The notes: generated by a model from the sequence alone, not told the origin. Positions 35,218 through 47,630 are shown, counted from the first letter of the stretch. The stretch is DNA of 64,000 nt from Theobroma cacao (GCF_000208745.1 NC_030857.1:19051383-19115382), one strand, 5' to 3'. Translations and numbers: made by a program.

Positions 35218-35588
35218 TGTTAGAAATCAATGATTCACAGTATATAAATAAGTGTTTCCAGAAGAAAGAAACATAGGAAAGAAATGTATAACAACTAAAG
35301 CCCTTAATTGGAAAAAAGAAATTGAAGCAAAGAGCCAATACTCACCATTTCAATAAAAGGAGAGGGACTTAATACTACATCGTTTCTTGTACAGTTATAA
35401 AAGTTAGTTAGGCAATGATTAATTGTTAGTTAGATTACTAACTTTACTCTTTTTTATTAAACCCAAATAACTACACATAAAAATACTGCTCTTGTATTTT
35501 TTTACTTGATTTAATGAGAATAAATCTTGATATTCTTTTCCCATCAGCGCCATTTACTCTCTCTCTCTCATTTCTAATATTTTTTACA
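35218..35588 (+). repeat. 3' LTR of Copia element A
   Basis: 371 bases, TGTTAGAAAT..TTTTTTACA, directly after the polypurine tract. It is uninterrupted and so serves as the reference for the empty site of the nested family-B LTR. Confidence 0.92.
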
Positions 35589-35689
35589 ACTAGTTAGTTA
35601 CGTAGTTCTATTCCAAACAATAAGCTCTAGACTAGTTGGTTTTGTTGTTCTTTTCAAAAGAGGGTTATCTACATGTCAAGGATCAAATT

Positions 35690-36230
35690 TCTAAGGTATA
35701 ATGTTAAAAAAATTTCTAAATTATTAAAGAAAATTCAAATAAATCATTTTTTTCTATTACTTTCATTTAAGCTCTTGTACTTTTACTTTGATAAAATAAG
35801 CTCTTATGATTAATTGTTGACTAATTGCAATTAGTTAAAATGTCACTTGTCATTTTATACTCACATGGTGTTGATGTGGTACTAATTTTGGATGGTGAAA
35901 AATGTTAGATGACCATGTTATCATGCCACATCAATATGCCATGTCATCATCCATTATGACATGTCAACATGCCATATCAATGCCATATGATATAAAATGA
36001 TAAGTAACATTTTGATTAAGTATGCCATACCAATGCCATGTGATGTAAAATGATAAGTAACATTTTGATTAAGTTAACAAATAGTCATAAGGGCTTATTT
36101 GGCTCAAACTAAAAGTGTAAAGCCTTGTTTGATTCAAAATAAAAGTGTAGATGCTTGATTGAATGTAAAAAAAGACTAAGAGTTTATTTGAATATTTCTG
36201 AATAGTTTAGGGACTTTTTTTATGTGTTAT
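35690..36230. mobile_element. MITE-like element (family M), copy 2, with internal 53-base tandem duplication
   Basis: The left arm has AAATTCAAATAAATC..CATTTAAGCTCTTGTAC, the right arm TTGATTGAATGTAAAAAAAGACTAAGAG..TTTGAATA, i.e. inverted arms. The centre has several TGCCACATCA and ATGTCATCA motifs. Two tandem units, 35970-36022 and 36023-36074, are nearly identical. It is similar to 16620-17095 and 61590-62070. The TSD was not resolved. Confidence 0.6.
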
Positions 36231-37478
36231 GTCTATCCCTAACTTATAAGGCATCATGATATAAAATGGGTAAACTCCATAAACTCTCCGTGGTATGATA
36301 TTTTTTCACGTAACACCTTGAGGTGTTTTTTTTTCTTCCAAACGAAACCTTGTGTTTTACAATTATTCCCATAAGAATAACGGTGAAAAATTTTCAATAA
36401 AAAGATAATAAATAAAACCCTTATAATTAAAAATCTTATTTCTTACATTTAATCCTAAATTCCTAAATTTCTTTTAGACTTGTTTCTAGGGAGAGAATCC
36501 ATCCCAACATTTGTGTCACATTTGGAATATATGTACATCAAAATTTATTGAGTGATTTTTTTTTTATATTTGGAGAAAAGAAGATTCGAGCTTTACTCTT
36601 TTTGAGAGAAAGATCATGCATCAACAAATGAACGAAATGCTCGGGTGCCAGAACTTATTAAGTGTTGAGTTTCAATAACTTTAAAGATTAAGACGAAGAG
36701 CCTATTTGACTTTTCATATCTCTTGCTTTTTCAATTCGTTTGTTTGATCTTTTTTTCATGTTTATTTATAACATATTTTCTTTTAATATAATTTAAAAAC
36801 GTTCCCCTGCATGTTTGGTTTCCTAAGGAACATTTGTTCTTTTGTTTGGTTGTAAAATGCTCTAAGGAATAGCTATTCCTCTGGAATGACTATTACCCAA
36901 AATAAGCTAAAACCAAAGAATAGCTAATACCAACCTTACTTATGGTATTAACTATTCCATAGTTAAGGAATAGCCTTAAAAATGATAAAGATCAAAATAC
37001 CTTTTACAAGTTTGAAAAATTACAACCTTACCCATACAAAAGCATTCTTTATTTTTCTTTCTCTACCCATTGTGCTTCATTCCTTGCCTTTCTCCTTCTC
37101 ATTCTAATTTTTAATTATATATTATTAAAAAATTTTAATATTTTAATCATAATAACATTTAAATTATAAATAAAAATATTAATATTTCAAAATATTAATG
37201 ATTAAATTATAAAAATATTAATTTATAAATTATCAAATATTAATATTTTAAAAAATAAAATAAAAATAAATTTTAATTATATATTATAAAAATAATGTTT
37301 TAAATTTAAAATTTAATTAAATTTATTAATATTTTAATAATAATAACATTTAAATATAAATAAAATATTAATATTTAAAATTTCAATTACTAATATTTTA
37401 AATTAATTATAAATTATTAATATTTAAAAAAATAAAAAATTAATTATATATTATAAAATAACATTTAAATTTGTTGTC
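36231..37478. other. Spacer of small repeats and AT-rich DNA
   Basis: A GGGTAAACTCCATAAAC start at 36268 resembles the terminus of a known class of plant MITEs, but no matching right end was found. A segment at 36800-36990 with GGAATAGCTATTCC-type palindromes looks like another MITE fragment. From 37100 to 37470 the DNA is almost purely A/T, with repeated TTAATATTTT units. No genes. Confidence 0.45.
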
Positions 37479-39330
37479 GATTTTATCATGCAAGTGTCCC
37501 TATAGTAACAAGTAATATAATAGTATGTAAAGTGTTGAATCCCATAGAGAATTGTACCAACTTTTGCTAAATACTAAAACTAACACAACTTAACCTTATT
37601 CAAACAATTGAATTAAAGTGATTAATTAAAAATAAAACTAAAAGTAAATAATAACTAAATTAAATCTAAAGGCTGATGGGCAAAACTTTACTAGAAAGAT
37701 TCAATTAATAAAAAGTCTAGGATTACAATATCCCTCAACACTTCAAATGAATCTTGTTTCTCTCTCTAAACTTACTTCAATGGATTGAGTTACTAACCTA
37801 GAGTCTCAATTCATTTATAAGTCGTTATCGAAGTTCTTATAAAAATATCTCTCTCAATTAATTAATTATATGTCTATGTAAATTTAACTAAAGAAATATT
37901 CATTAAGTTTTTACTCTAATCTTGGTTGTATGCAACACATAGGTATATGTCTATTTTATATGCAAATCAAATCATCTAATCAACTTAGTGAATTTGAACA
38001 CATACTATTCTATTCGTGGCCTAATCTAAACTCCCTTTATTAAGTTATATTTAGATATCCAAATCAATCTAATTAGTGATTAAGCAATTAGAAGCATTAA
38101 ACATAGAATGGAATAAACAACTCATATTCCATTCATAATAAGCAAAAGAGAGATAAAGTATTTAAATTACATGTTGAATTCAATCATAATCCTAGAAAAA
38201 GTAAATTATTGGGTAAAATACCGACACTCCCTTAAGTTTTAATCAAAATTCCACGCGGATCTATTAAAGTGAAAAATAGACAGTCCGTTCTAAAAATTAT
38301 TTTTTGTTAGATACATAAGTCCAACTATTAGAGTTCAATTGATATTTGCATTAATTTGCTGATGTGATAATATTTTTTGGACAACTTTGCCTTTCATCAA
38401 TTTCAAAAATTACACTATATAAATTATAATTTTTTATTTAAAATTTTTTTTCTTATTTAAAAAAATCTTTTCCCTTTTTTTTTTCTCTCAAACAGTCAAC
38501 AGGTGACACTCTCATTACCGGTCAGCCAGATCTTTGGCCGAGCTCCTTTGGCTTGGGGAGCATGATTTGGTGCTCCCCAAGTCAAGAGAGCACCGATTTG
38601 GATTTTTTTAGGAGTTTGGTTGAATCTTTGACTGTGGAATGGTCGGTTGGTGTTCGTTGACCAACTTGAAGAAAAAAGAATGAAAAAAAAAGAGAGGGTA
38701 TTTTGGACATTTCATGTTTAAGCATTAACATCGTTTAAAGATTTGGGGCTAAGTATCCATTTTGAAAACTAATTACCCTGTATGTAATTATGACTAAAAG
38801 TTAAAAGTGTCTAAGTATTTTACCATAAATTATTTCATAATATCTATTAAAAACATCATTCAAAGAAAATAAACCATCAATACATGTCACAGAAAGTGAG
38901 AGAAGAACAAAAGTAAAGAGAGAAAGTAAGATTTGCAGCTTTCGAATCTCTAATATTCTTTGTTTTCCCTTGCTTTCTTCTTTTGTTGATGGCTCTTTTT
39001 TCTTCAGAAAAGCTGCTCTTTATCCTTCCTCTGAATTCGCTGAAAAAGTCCCTTTAAATACCTCTTAAAAACCTTATTTTCTAAAAATCGTAAAAGTAGA
39101 CTTTTAATGTGGATGGTATAGCGTTGTGGCCTTGCTCTTTGGGTGCAACGAGCGCCATGCCACCGCCCCCCAACAATTTTAAAATTTTTTTTGAACTTTT
39201 ATAATTTTGTCCCTACAATAATGTTTTGTGCAGTGATATGTCCCACAACAATTAATTAACAACTAATTTTAATATATTTAGAATTAAAATAAAACGTATT
39301 ACAATAGAATTATTCTCAAATCCCACTCCC
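37479..39330 (-). mobile_element. Divergent family-B LTR, copy 3, interrupted by a MITE
   Basis: Starts TGTCGATTTTATC and shows the ordered landmarks of copy 2 at lower similarity: CCCATAGAGAATTG, ATTACAATATCCCTCAACACTTC, CTTACTTCAATGGATTGAGTTACTAAC, AAGTCGTTATCGAAGTT, TATGTCTATGTAAATTTAA and TGCAAATCAAATCATCTAATC. The right edge is uncertain (39000-39330). Without the 615-base MITE at 38211-38825 its length is near 1.2 kb, comparable with copies 1 and 2. No coding sequence. Confidence 0.55.
38211..38825. mobile_element. 615-bp non-autonomous Mutator-type MITE with 9-bp TSD
   Basis: The left terminus GGGTAAAATAC and the complement of the right terminus TGGTAAAATAC match at 10 of 11 bases. 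The element is flanked by TAAATTATT at 38202-38210 and 38826-38834. A 9-base TSD is typical of Mutator-like elements. It has no transposase ORF. Removing it restores the flanking family-B LTR (compare 26430-26450). A more GC-rich centre (about 38500-38650) could be captured sequence, but I do not recognise it. Confidence 0.82.
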
Positions 39331-39618
39331 ACAAAATCTAACAACTAGCACCTCTTGTTCTCTTTTCTTTTTACCAAGCAGAAACAAAAAGTCATTTTTT
39401 TTCTTACATCTTTGAACCCTTAGAATGATTTCGAATCGTTTGATATTGAAAGTATTTGCAACCTTGCAAATAAATATTACCCTAATGACTTTACTGTAAC
39501 ATCAGAGCGTGTATTTGATCTAAATTGACTTGACTATTAATTTCCACTGTAACATTAGAACGTGTATTTTCTTCTATGCAAATCATTAAGAACAAGAATT
39601 ATAATAGAATGTCAGATG
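39331..39618. other. Short spacer left of the Gypsy element
   Basis: Contains two similar segments, AACATCAGAGCGTGTATTT at 39498 and AACATTAGAACGTGTATTT at 39550, i.e. a short imperfect direct repeat. Nothing coding was seen. Confidence 0.4.
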
Positions 39619-39623
39619 ATTTT

Positions 39624-42565
39624 TGTAATGACCCGGTACTCCTCTCGAGCCCGTGACAACCGTCGCAATGTCCCGATAGACATTCATTACCCGAAATGTC
39701 AACCGAAATCTGCAAGATTTTAATATCAGTTTCTCATTTTCCCTGTGAGCAACCGTTGCCGAATATCATGTTTTAAAAGATTTTAAGCTATTTCCAACTT
39801 AAAATAATAAAAAAATTATTTCTGTCTCACAGGGGCATTTTGGTCATTTTTTCATAAAAATTTCAAAACCAGCTAAAAATGAAGTATGCGAATATAAAAC
39901 ACATAATTCATAATCAAAAATAAGTTTAAACGTCTAAAACCTTCATTTAAAATGAAATTATGACTATTTGAATATAATAAAAATATTCAATAAAGTATTC
40001 TATTTTCATATAAAACATTATTTATAGAGTTACTGGTAAATAATTTTTGCAATGTAAAAGCTAAATAAATTCATACATATTGTAATACAGACAATCAAAA
40101 TATAAAATTTAATTTATAGTGACACGTGGGTCCCAATTGATAAAAGTGAAAGAAGGTTGTGAACCTACGATTTTTGAGGAAGTAAAGCCAACTGTAGCCT
40201 TCGATGATATCAACTATCTACAGCCTATTTTGAGCCTGAAATAGGTGAAAAGAAGGGTGGTGAGATTATATAATCCTAGTGAGTAAACAAACACCATCCA
40301 AAATATCTAAAGTAGAGTAAATGGAGACGATTAAAATATTCCATCTTAATATGTAATTCATAACATAAATATTCATTTCATTTAAATAATCAACATGGCT
40401 TACAAGTATCTTAAAAGCTTGGCTCTTGCCAAAATCATTCTCGGGAATACCTTAGTCGAGTCATCTAACCGAATCCACCAAGGCTGTTAAAAAATTTGTA
40501 TACACGTAAACATATTTTTAGTTTGGAAAACACAACCGTTCCTTAGCGTTAGCAGAGTTCATCATCACGAGGTGGTTCGGCGTGACGTGAACTCTAACCA
40601 TATCTCAGGAGATACCCTACGCACCTCTCCGATCGAGGTACGAATATAATCAGATTTTGTGCCCCTCTAATAGGCTGGTCCACAGAACCCGCCCATTGCA
40701 GCAAGCTAAACCCACCATACAATAAAAATTCAACAGCATGACATGGCAATTTTATCATTATCCAGCCTATCAAGGCAAACAACAGTTTATACATTTTCAA
40801 CACAAATACCAATTCAACCATTCATGCCAATATTGCCATAAGCCAATCAATTAGAACCATAAATTCACAATACATCAAATGGTCTCCAATTACTCTATTT
40901 TCAAAGCCATCATTTAATTTCAAGACAATTTATAAAATCATTTCATTTAAACACATTTTATTTATAAAACTTAGAAAGTAACCATTTAAACTCATTTTTC
41001 ATAACATTCACAAAATCGAATAAAAAGACCATTTTAGATAATTAAAATGATGATAAGGTTACTCACCATTTTGGGAGTCGAATTTTTAGAGTAATTCGAC
41101 TATCGATCATCGGGTACAATTTCTTTGCCCTTATCGGAGGATTCACCACCTAGACATAATGCACAATCAAGCAATTTACCACATTGGTGCTAAACCATTA
41201 TAAAATTATATGGATGCATGAAATGGAATGCAAATTGTTCGGATTATTGTCTAAACATGATGTTCTACACAAATTCAATTGTGTACCTAAATAAAACGGT
41301 ATTGACCTAAATCGATCTATCACTCGATTAATTGGCCAATATGCCCAATTCAACTCCAATTAACTCCATTTTTCTTCCAATTCTCCAAACCATCAAACAC
41401 AAGTCAAATAGCATAAAATTTAGCAAAATGATCTTCACATTTTCTCTTGGGAATTTCGGCCATGGTGGGTGCATCAACACTATAATTTTTCCTACTTGAT
41501 TTTCTCACCGTAATTCATCATTTCCTAACCAATTCACTTGAAATAAAATCAAATCCACCATACACACTCTACATGGAAAATTCGGCCAATGATGGGTAAT
41601 GGGAGGAAGTGAATTTTTCTTGTTGATTTTTCATGCTACACATCACTAACTATCTAAAAACACTAAAATACATTGAAATCTAACCAAATCAAGCATCAAA
41701 ACGCCTCCCCCTATGTCCGGCCAGCAAAGGATTCATCATGATTTCATGTGATTCAACCATGAAAAATAAGAAAAAAAATGCTTAAGAAAGAGAGATCTCA
41801 AGTTAGAATTGAAAAATCTTACCTTTTGTCACTTGATTCTTTGAAATTTTGTGAATTTCTCTTGAATTTCTTAGCTAGGTTTTTGTTCTTCTTCTTTTCT
41901 TCCCTTTTCTTCCTTTGGCCGGCCAAGAGAAATGAGTTGGGACGGTTATGGGCTGATTTTTAAAGCCAAATAAAAAATAATCCAAGCTTGACACTTGTCA
42001 CCATGTTATTGGTCCATTTTTAAATTCTTAACTATTAACCTTTCTTTCTCCACCACATAAAATCCTTCAAGTATCCATAATAATAATGGGTGAAATTCAT
42101 GTGCTGGACAAGTGTTGGGTGTGTAAAATTACCATTTTGCCCTTGGGGTGGCAAAATGACTATTTTACCTTTATCCTCGAAAAAACGTCGAAATTAAAAT
42201 TTTTCACTTCTCAAACTCAAATTATACCCCAAATGATCAACCTTAGTCAAAAATTTCATCCAACACTAACATCTTAACCTCGGGTAGCAAAATGACCATT
42301 TTGGCCCTAGGTCATGAAAATTTCAATTTAACTCCAAATCGGTCTTCGAACTCCGAATCACCATTTTAAGTCATTCTAAGGTTTTAAAATTCTCAATTTC
42401 ATCTTAAAATCTTTATTTAGTCTAGCTCGAGGCTTAATTTAACTTAGTTGTACCATTCAGTACACTATTGTCTTTTTGACAATTTTTCGGGGTTTTTCAA
42501 GTATGCAAGCATATTGTCAATCACATGAATGACTTGGCAAGTATTTTATAAGGTCAGGCTTGACA
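39624..42565 (-). repeat. Left LTR (3' LTR in element polarity) of the Gypsy element
   Basis: 2942 bases, starts TGTAATGACCCGG and ends AGGCTTGACA. It pairs with 47650-50599. Differences look mostly like C/T and G/A changes, and the first ~250 bases look more diverged than the rest. A minus-strand ORF at 40594-40821 corresponds to the ORF at 30511-30843 of the solo LTR. Confidence 0.94.
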
Positions 42566-42595
42566 GCACTACCTCCTTAAAATAAAATTTTGACC
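42566..42595 (-). other. Polypurine-tract region of the Gypsy element
   Basis: On the minus strand the bases before the 3' LTR read TTTTAAGGAGGTAGTGC, a purine-rich block in the expected place for plus-strand priming. It is weaker than the GGGGGAGA tract next to the LTR fragment at 1-839. Confidence 0.55.
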
Positions 42596-42636
42596 TCAAA
42601 ATTTCACTTACCGGATTCGAAGAAAAGATGTGGATA

Positions 42637-43160
42637 TTAGTTTCTCATCTGGTGCTCGACTTCCCACGTTATCTCCTCCATTCGAGCATTCTTCCACAAT
42701 ACTTTCACCATTGGAATGCTCTTGTTCCTTAGTACTCGATCCTTTCAATCTAGAATATGTACAGGCTGCACCTCGAACTTCAAATCTTCATGCAACTCAA
42801 TCGGTTGTGTCTCTAGATTGTGGGAGGGATCGGGAACATACTTTTTCAACATCGACACGTGGAAGACATTATGAATCCGATCTAACTCTGGGGGTAATTC
42901 AAGTCTAGAAGCCATTAGCCCAATCCTTTCAATGATACGAAAGGGTCTAACGTATCTCGGATTAAGCTTTCCCCGCTTCGCGAATCGAATCACACCTTTC
43001 ATTATCCAATAAATACCACAAATTATCACAATAGTGTAATCAATTGAGATTTAATACTTAGAATTTTCAAATTATTACCTTTTTAAGGAGAAACCTTAAG
43101 AAAAACTTTATCGTCGACTTCAAACTCCAAATCTTTCCTTCGTTTATCAAAATAACTCTT
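42637..43160 (-). pseudogene. Gypsy integrase C-terminus with chromodomain-like end
   Basis: The minus strand reads [52 protein letters not shown], stop (42745-42747), then in the same frame RVLRNKSIPMVKVLW and MEEITWEVEHQM, ending at a stop at 42637-42639. The last part has the chromodomain aromatic and acidic residues of Tekay-type elements. Such domains direct insertion to marked heterochromatin. A break near 43030-43100 separates it from the catalytic core. Confidence 0.8.
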
Positions 43161-43974
43161 CTACCTATCTTGAGCTATCTTTAATCGCTCTCGAATAACC
43201 TTGATCTTGTCATTTGTCAGATCAATCAATTCCACATTAAACAATTTTCTCTCACCCACTTCATCCCAACAGAGCGGAGTTCGGCATTTTCTTCCATACA
43301 GAGCATCGTATGGTGCCATCCCAATACTAGACTGAAAACTGTTATTATACATGAACTCCACCAATGGCAAGTGTCTGTCCCAGCTCCCAATAAAGTCAAT
43401 AACACAAGCCCGTAACATATCCTCCAAGGTCTGAATAGTTCTCTAAGATTGACCATCTGTTTGCGGATGAAAGGTAGTGCTAAATCTCAAATTAGTTCTG
43501 AGAGCTTTCTGAAATTTCGACCAAAATTTTAGAAGTAAACGGAGGGTCTCGATCTGACACAATAGAAACTGGAACTCCATGTAATCTCACAAACTCATAT
43601 ATATAAAGTCTAGCCAGTTTCTCAATAGAATACATGCTATGGATAGCTAAGAAATGGGCGGACTTAGTCAATCTATCCACAATCACCCAAATAGCATCCT
43701 TCCCACTCTATGTCCACGGCAAACCCAATACAAAGTCCATAGTCACGTGTTCCCACTTCCATTCAGGAATCGACAAAGGCTGAAGAGTACTTGATGGTTT
43801 TTTATGCTCCGCCTTAATCTGTTGGCGTGTAGGACATTTTGTTACAAACTCTACTATGTCTCGTTTCATACTCGGCCACCAATAACTTTCTTTAATAGTC
43901 ATATACATCTTGGTGCTTCCGGGATGTAAAGCGTAGGTGAAAGAATGAGCTTCCTCTAGAATAGCTCGTCTCAA
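43161..43974 (-). pseudogene. Gypsy integrase zinc domain and catalytic core
   Basis: Reads MYMTIKESYWWPSMKRDIVEFV and CPTRQQIKAEHKKPS (HHCC zinc region), WKWEHVTMDFVLGLP (first Asp), stop/frameshift near 43700, [28 protein letters not shown] (second Asp), a frame change near 43490, then WDRHLPLVEFMYNNSFQSSIGMAPYDALYG. The motifs are canonical, but the frame is cut at least three times. Confidence 0.88.
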
Positions 43975-43998
43975 CTGATCATCCTTAGGAACATAAAT

Positions 43999-44707
43999 CT
44001 AGTCTCTAAGCATCAAAGTACCATTATCACTGAGTCTAAACTCACTAGTTTCTCTATTTTGCAGCTTTTGAACTTTCTGTTTCAACCAATCATCGGATTT
44101 TTGTAATTCTCTGATCTGATTCAACAATGAAGGTCTCACAACGAAACTAGCAAGTAGGGTTCCATCTTCACCATTATTCAACTGAATCCCTAGAGACTTC
44201 ATCTCAAGTAACATCGAAAAATAAGAACTCCGAAGCATTGCTATCGACGATGGGGATTTACGATTTAAGGCATCCGCTACAACATTTGCCTTTTCAAGGT
44301 GATAATCAATCACTAAGTCATAATCCTTGATCAACTCTAGCCACCGTCTTTGTCTCAAATTAAGTTCTTTTTGGGTGAGCAAATATTTCAAACTTTTATG
44401 ATCAGTAAAAATCCGACAATGCTCACCATATAAATAATGCCTCCAAATCTTCAATGTAAAGACTACTACTGTTAACTCCAAATCATGGGTAGGGTAATTC
44501 GTCTCATGCTTCTTCAACTGTCGGGAAGCATAAGCTATTACTTTTTTCATCCTGCATTAATACACACCCTAATCCCAACTTAGAGGCATCATTGTATATC
44601 ACAAATTCTTTCCCACCAACAGGAAGTGTTAGAACGATAATAGAGGTTAATCGATTCTTTAGCTCTAGAAATCGACTCTCACAAACATCATCCCACTCAA
44701 ACTTAAC
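43999..44707 (-). pseudogene. Gypsy RNase H
   Basis: From 44550: [25 protein letters not shown]-type and [32 protein letters not shown], then VADALNRKS. The first part (up to about 44700) includes KFVIYNDASKLGLG-like text in another frame. Catalytic Asp residues of TDHKSL and ADAL are kept. Confidence 0.87.
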
Positions 44708-45790
44708 TCATTTACGAGTCAGACGAGTCAAAGGAGCAACTATCAATGAAAATCTCCGAACAAATCTCCGATAATAATCGGCTAAGCCAAGGAAACTGCG
44801 AATCTCAGTTACTGTTCTCGGTTGCTCCCATTGTAAGATTGCCTCAATCTTCTTGAGATCGACATAAATTCCAGCTCCGGACACCACATGTCCCAATAAA
44901 ACCACTTCCTTTAACCAGAACTCATATTTAGAGAACTTGGCATAGAGTTGTTTTTCACGCAAAGTTTGCAACACAATACGTAAATGGGCAGCATGTTCAT
45001 CATCATTCTTCGAATAAACCAAGATGTCATCTATGAATACTATCACGAACTTATCTAAGTATGGATGGAACACCCTGTTCATAAGATCCATAAAAGCTGT
45101 CGGGGCATTAGTCAAACCAAACGGCATCACCAGAAACTCATAATGCCCATAACGAGTCCTAAAAGCAGTCTTGGGTACATCCTGCTCGTTAATCTTCAAC
45201 TGATAATACCCAAACCTCAAATCAATCTTATAAAACACCATAGTACCTCGTAATTGATCAAAAAGATCATCAATCCGGGGTAGAGGGTATTTATTCTTGA
45301 TGGTCACTCGGTTCAGTTGACAGTAATCGATACACAATCGAAGAGTGACATCATTCTTCTTTACAAATAGGACTGGTGCTCCCCAAGGAGAAGTGTTAGG
45401 GCAAATAAAATCCTTTTTCACCAAATCTTGTAGCTGGACTTTTAATTCCTTCAACTCTGCCAGAGCCATTCGATATAGAGGGATAGAAATAGGTGCGGTA
45501 CCCGAAAGTAAATCAATAGGGAACTCAAGCTCTCGCTCAAGAGGTAGTCCTGGTAATTCATCAGAAAATACATAAGGAAACTCACTTACTATTGGTACAT
45601 CCTCTAATTTAGGTTCTTCTTTTGAAGTATCGATCACGTGTGCTAAATATGTTAGATACCCTTTCTGTACCAATTTCAAAGCTTTGATGGTCGAGATTAC
45701 ACAGGACTGTAATACTCGACGTTTCTTTGCAAAAACAATCTCTGCTCCCTCCGAATTTCGAAGAACAACTTCTTTCCTGAAACAATCCAC
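44708..45790 (-). pseudogene. Gypsy reverse transcriptase (long open piece, 360 codons)
   Basis: Motifs in order: [74 protein letters not shown] (first catalytic Asp), [20 protein letters not shown] and FIDDILVYS (catalytic Asp pair at 45026-45037), then [17 protein letters not shown]. This is the best-preserved part of the element and is intact over the whole palm, but it is separated from protease and RNase H by stops. Confidence 0.92.
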
Positions 45791-46087
45791 ATTCGCCCGA
45801 TGTGCAGTTAACTAGTCCATACCCAATATCAAATCGAAATCTTGGATCTCTAGAGGAATCAAGTCACCCTTAAATTCTTCCTCACCAACCATTACTCCAC
45901 AATCTCTATAACAATTGTTTCTAACTAGCTTTTCTCCTAAATGGGTGTGAACTACAATTTCTTCCTCTAATAGTGATAGGTTTCTATCAGTAATTGATGC
46001 AAATGTCATACTCATATAAGACCTATCTGAGCCAAAATCTATCAAAACATAAGCATCTTTATCAAATAAGGACATAGTACCTGTCAC
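45791..46087 (-). pseudogene. Gypsy aspartic protease
   Basis: AYVLIDFGSDRSYMSMTFA resembles the retropepsin motif VLIDSGSxxSF, but the catalytic D-S-G reads D-F-G, which would abolish normal activity. It ends in IQDFDLILGMD, the conserved flap-end motif (FDxILGMD). The stop after it separates it from the RT ORF. Confidence 0.82.
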
Positions 46088-46096
46088 AGCTCTAGA

Positions 46097-47490
46097 TCAG
46101 ACCCGTGCCTCATTTTTCGTCACAGCGAAAACTCTTGTCGAAGTACGAGTCTGTGGTCTCGAAGGTGGATATGTCGGGGTGTTACTCTCTACACCAGACT
46201 GTATAGCTACTCTTTGCCTCGATGGTAACTTAGAAGGATCTTTCCTCTGCATATCCGTACAAGCTGATGGAGATGGAGCATTTGCAGTAGCCCGTCCTAG
46301 CTGTGGGCAATCACTCCTAATGTGACCCAGCTGACCATAATGAAAACATCGTATTGGTCCCCTACACGGCCCAAAATGATTCTTCCCACACTTCTTGCAT
46401 CTATCAGAACCTCTAGAACTCTTTCCAGAAGTAGTCATCGCAGATACGTTAAATCTCGGAGGCCTCTGCAGTGTTTGTGAAAATAGAGGTCAAGGAGATG
46501 TCATTGAAATAGAGGTAGTACTCCTTGAAGCAGATGAGTCTTTGCCCCTTTTTGGTGGCTGACTGGAAGATATACTCATATTTCTCTTTTTTATAAACTC
46601 AGCTCGCATTCTCCTATTTTCATTTGCAAGCTTCTCGGCGCTTAAAGCCATCTGTACCACCTCTTTATGTGGCTCCTTACCAGTCACCGTCATCCGCTCT
46701 CTAATCTCATTACGGAGCTCTTCCTTGAAATAATTGACTTAATCTTGCTCAAATTTCACCAGATTCGGCACATATAACATCAGCTCGTTAAAACAAGCTT
46801 CGTACTCCTCTACAGTTAAATTTCCCTGTTTCAAACTCAAAAATTCTCTCTTCTTTTCTTTCTGATGAAAATAAGTAAAATACTAACCATCAAATTCTCT
46901 TAAAAAGTCTGACCAGGTCGGAGGAGTAGTGGAATGGGATTTTACTGAATTCCACCATGTACGAGCTCTCTTCTCTAGTAATCTTGTGGCCACCATCAAC
47001 TTCAGGTCATCATCCAACCTCATATCAGAGAGGGTCTCTGAAACCTGATTAATCCAATCTTTGGCTACGGTTGCGTCCAACTCACTTGTAAAAGAAATGC
47101 AACTTAGTTGTCTAGTCTCCTTCAGCTTCTTAGAAATAGATACATCCTGTACTGGTAGTGGAACTGGAAGTGGGGGTGGTGGTACTGAAGGAGCAACTGG
47201 TGGTACTATAGGAGGAGCCTGACCAATTTGAGCCTAGCCAGCAATAGCGGTAAAGAAGGCTGCCAATGTCTGGATTGCCTCAAGAGACACGGTAGGAATA
47301 CCAGTAGGTGGCAATGATGTGAAGAATGTGGAAGATGTGGAGGAGTTTCGGCCTGCTCAGCAGTAGGTGCTGCCCGAATGGTGGACGCAGCCTATTCCTC
47401 CTCTACTACATCTAGCTGATGATGTCGAGAACGACCTCTCCCCCTCCCAGCCGATCTAGTGAGAGGTGGGTGTTCGCGTTGAGGAGGCAT
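46097..47490 (-). pseudogene. Gypsy gag with zinc knuckle, broken
   Basis: Likely start at 47490 (MPPQREHPPLTRSAGRGRGR). Further on come VAKDWINQVSETLSDMRL, ATRLLEKRARTWWNSVKSH and WSDFLREF, the retrotransposon gag domain, then a frame change near 46880. The C-terminus carries CKKCGKNHFGPC and CFHYGQLGHIRSDC, where the second Cys of the zinc knuckle is Tyr. Several stops lie between the pieces. Confidence 0.85.
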
Positions 47491-47630
47491 GATAATCTAT
47501 AAGAGGAAACAAGCAAGTTTAGGAAACCTCAAGCTCTATATGCTAATGCATACATTCTATTCAACCTAACCTAACTTAACCCGGGGCCACATTGACACTG
47601 TAAATTTTTAAAACAACTTTTAAACCAAAA

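Larger units (their letters stand above)
25586..35588 (+). mobile_element. Copia-type LTR retrotransposon with two nested solo-LTR insertions
   Basis: LTRs begin with TGTTAGAAATCAATGATTCACAG at 25586 and 35218. Removing the two nested LTRs (25714-27231 and 29635-32590) leaves an element of about 5.5 kb. Order: 5' LTR, PBS, gag, protease, integrase, RT, RNase H, PPT, 3' LTR, which is the Copia order. All coding parts carry stops or frameshifts. Flanking bases (TGATC left, ACTAG right) do not form a clear TSD, so one flank may have been rearranged or mutated. The two LTRs still look clearly alike, e.g. the shared segment TTAGTTAGGCAATGATTAA. Confidence 0.9.

Noticed and set aside
35589..35600. 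TSD for Copia element A
   Set aside because: Flanks TGATC and ACTAG do not match, so no duplication is claimed.
36268..36480. MITE with GGGTAAACTCCATAAAC terminus
   Set aside because: No inverted partner terminus or TSD found to the right, so it is at most a fragment.
36800..36990. Tourist-like MITE with GGAATAGCTATTCC palindromes
   Set aside because: No convincing second end or TWA duplication.
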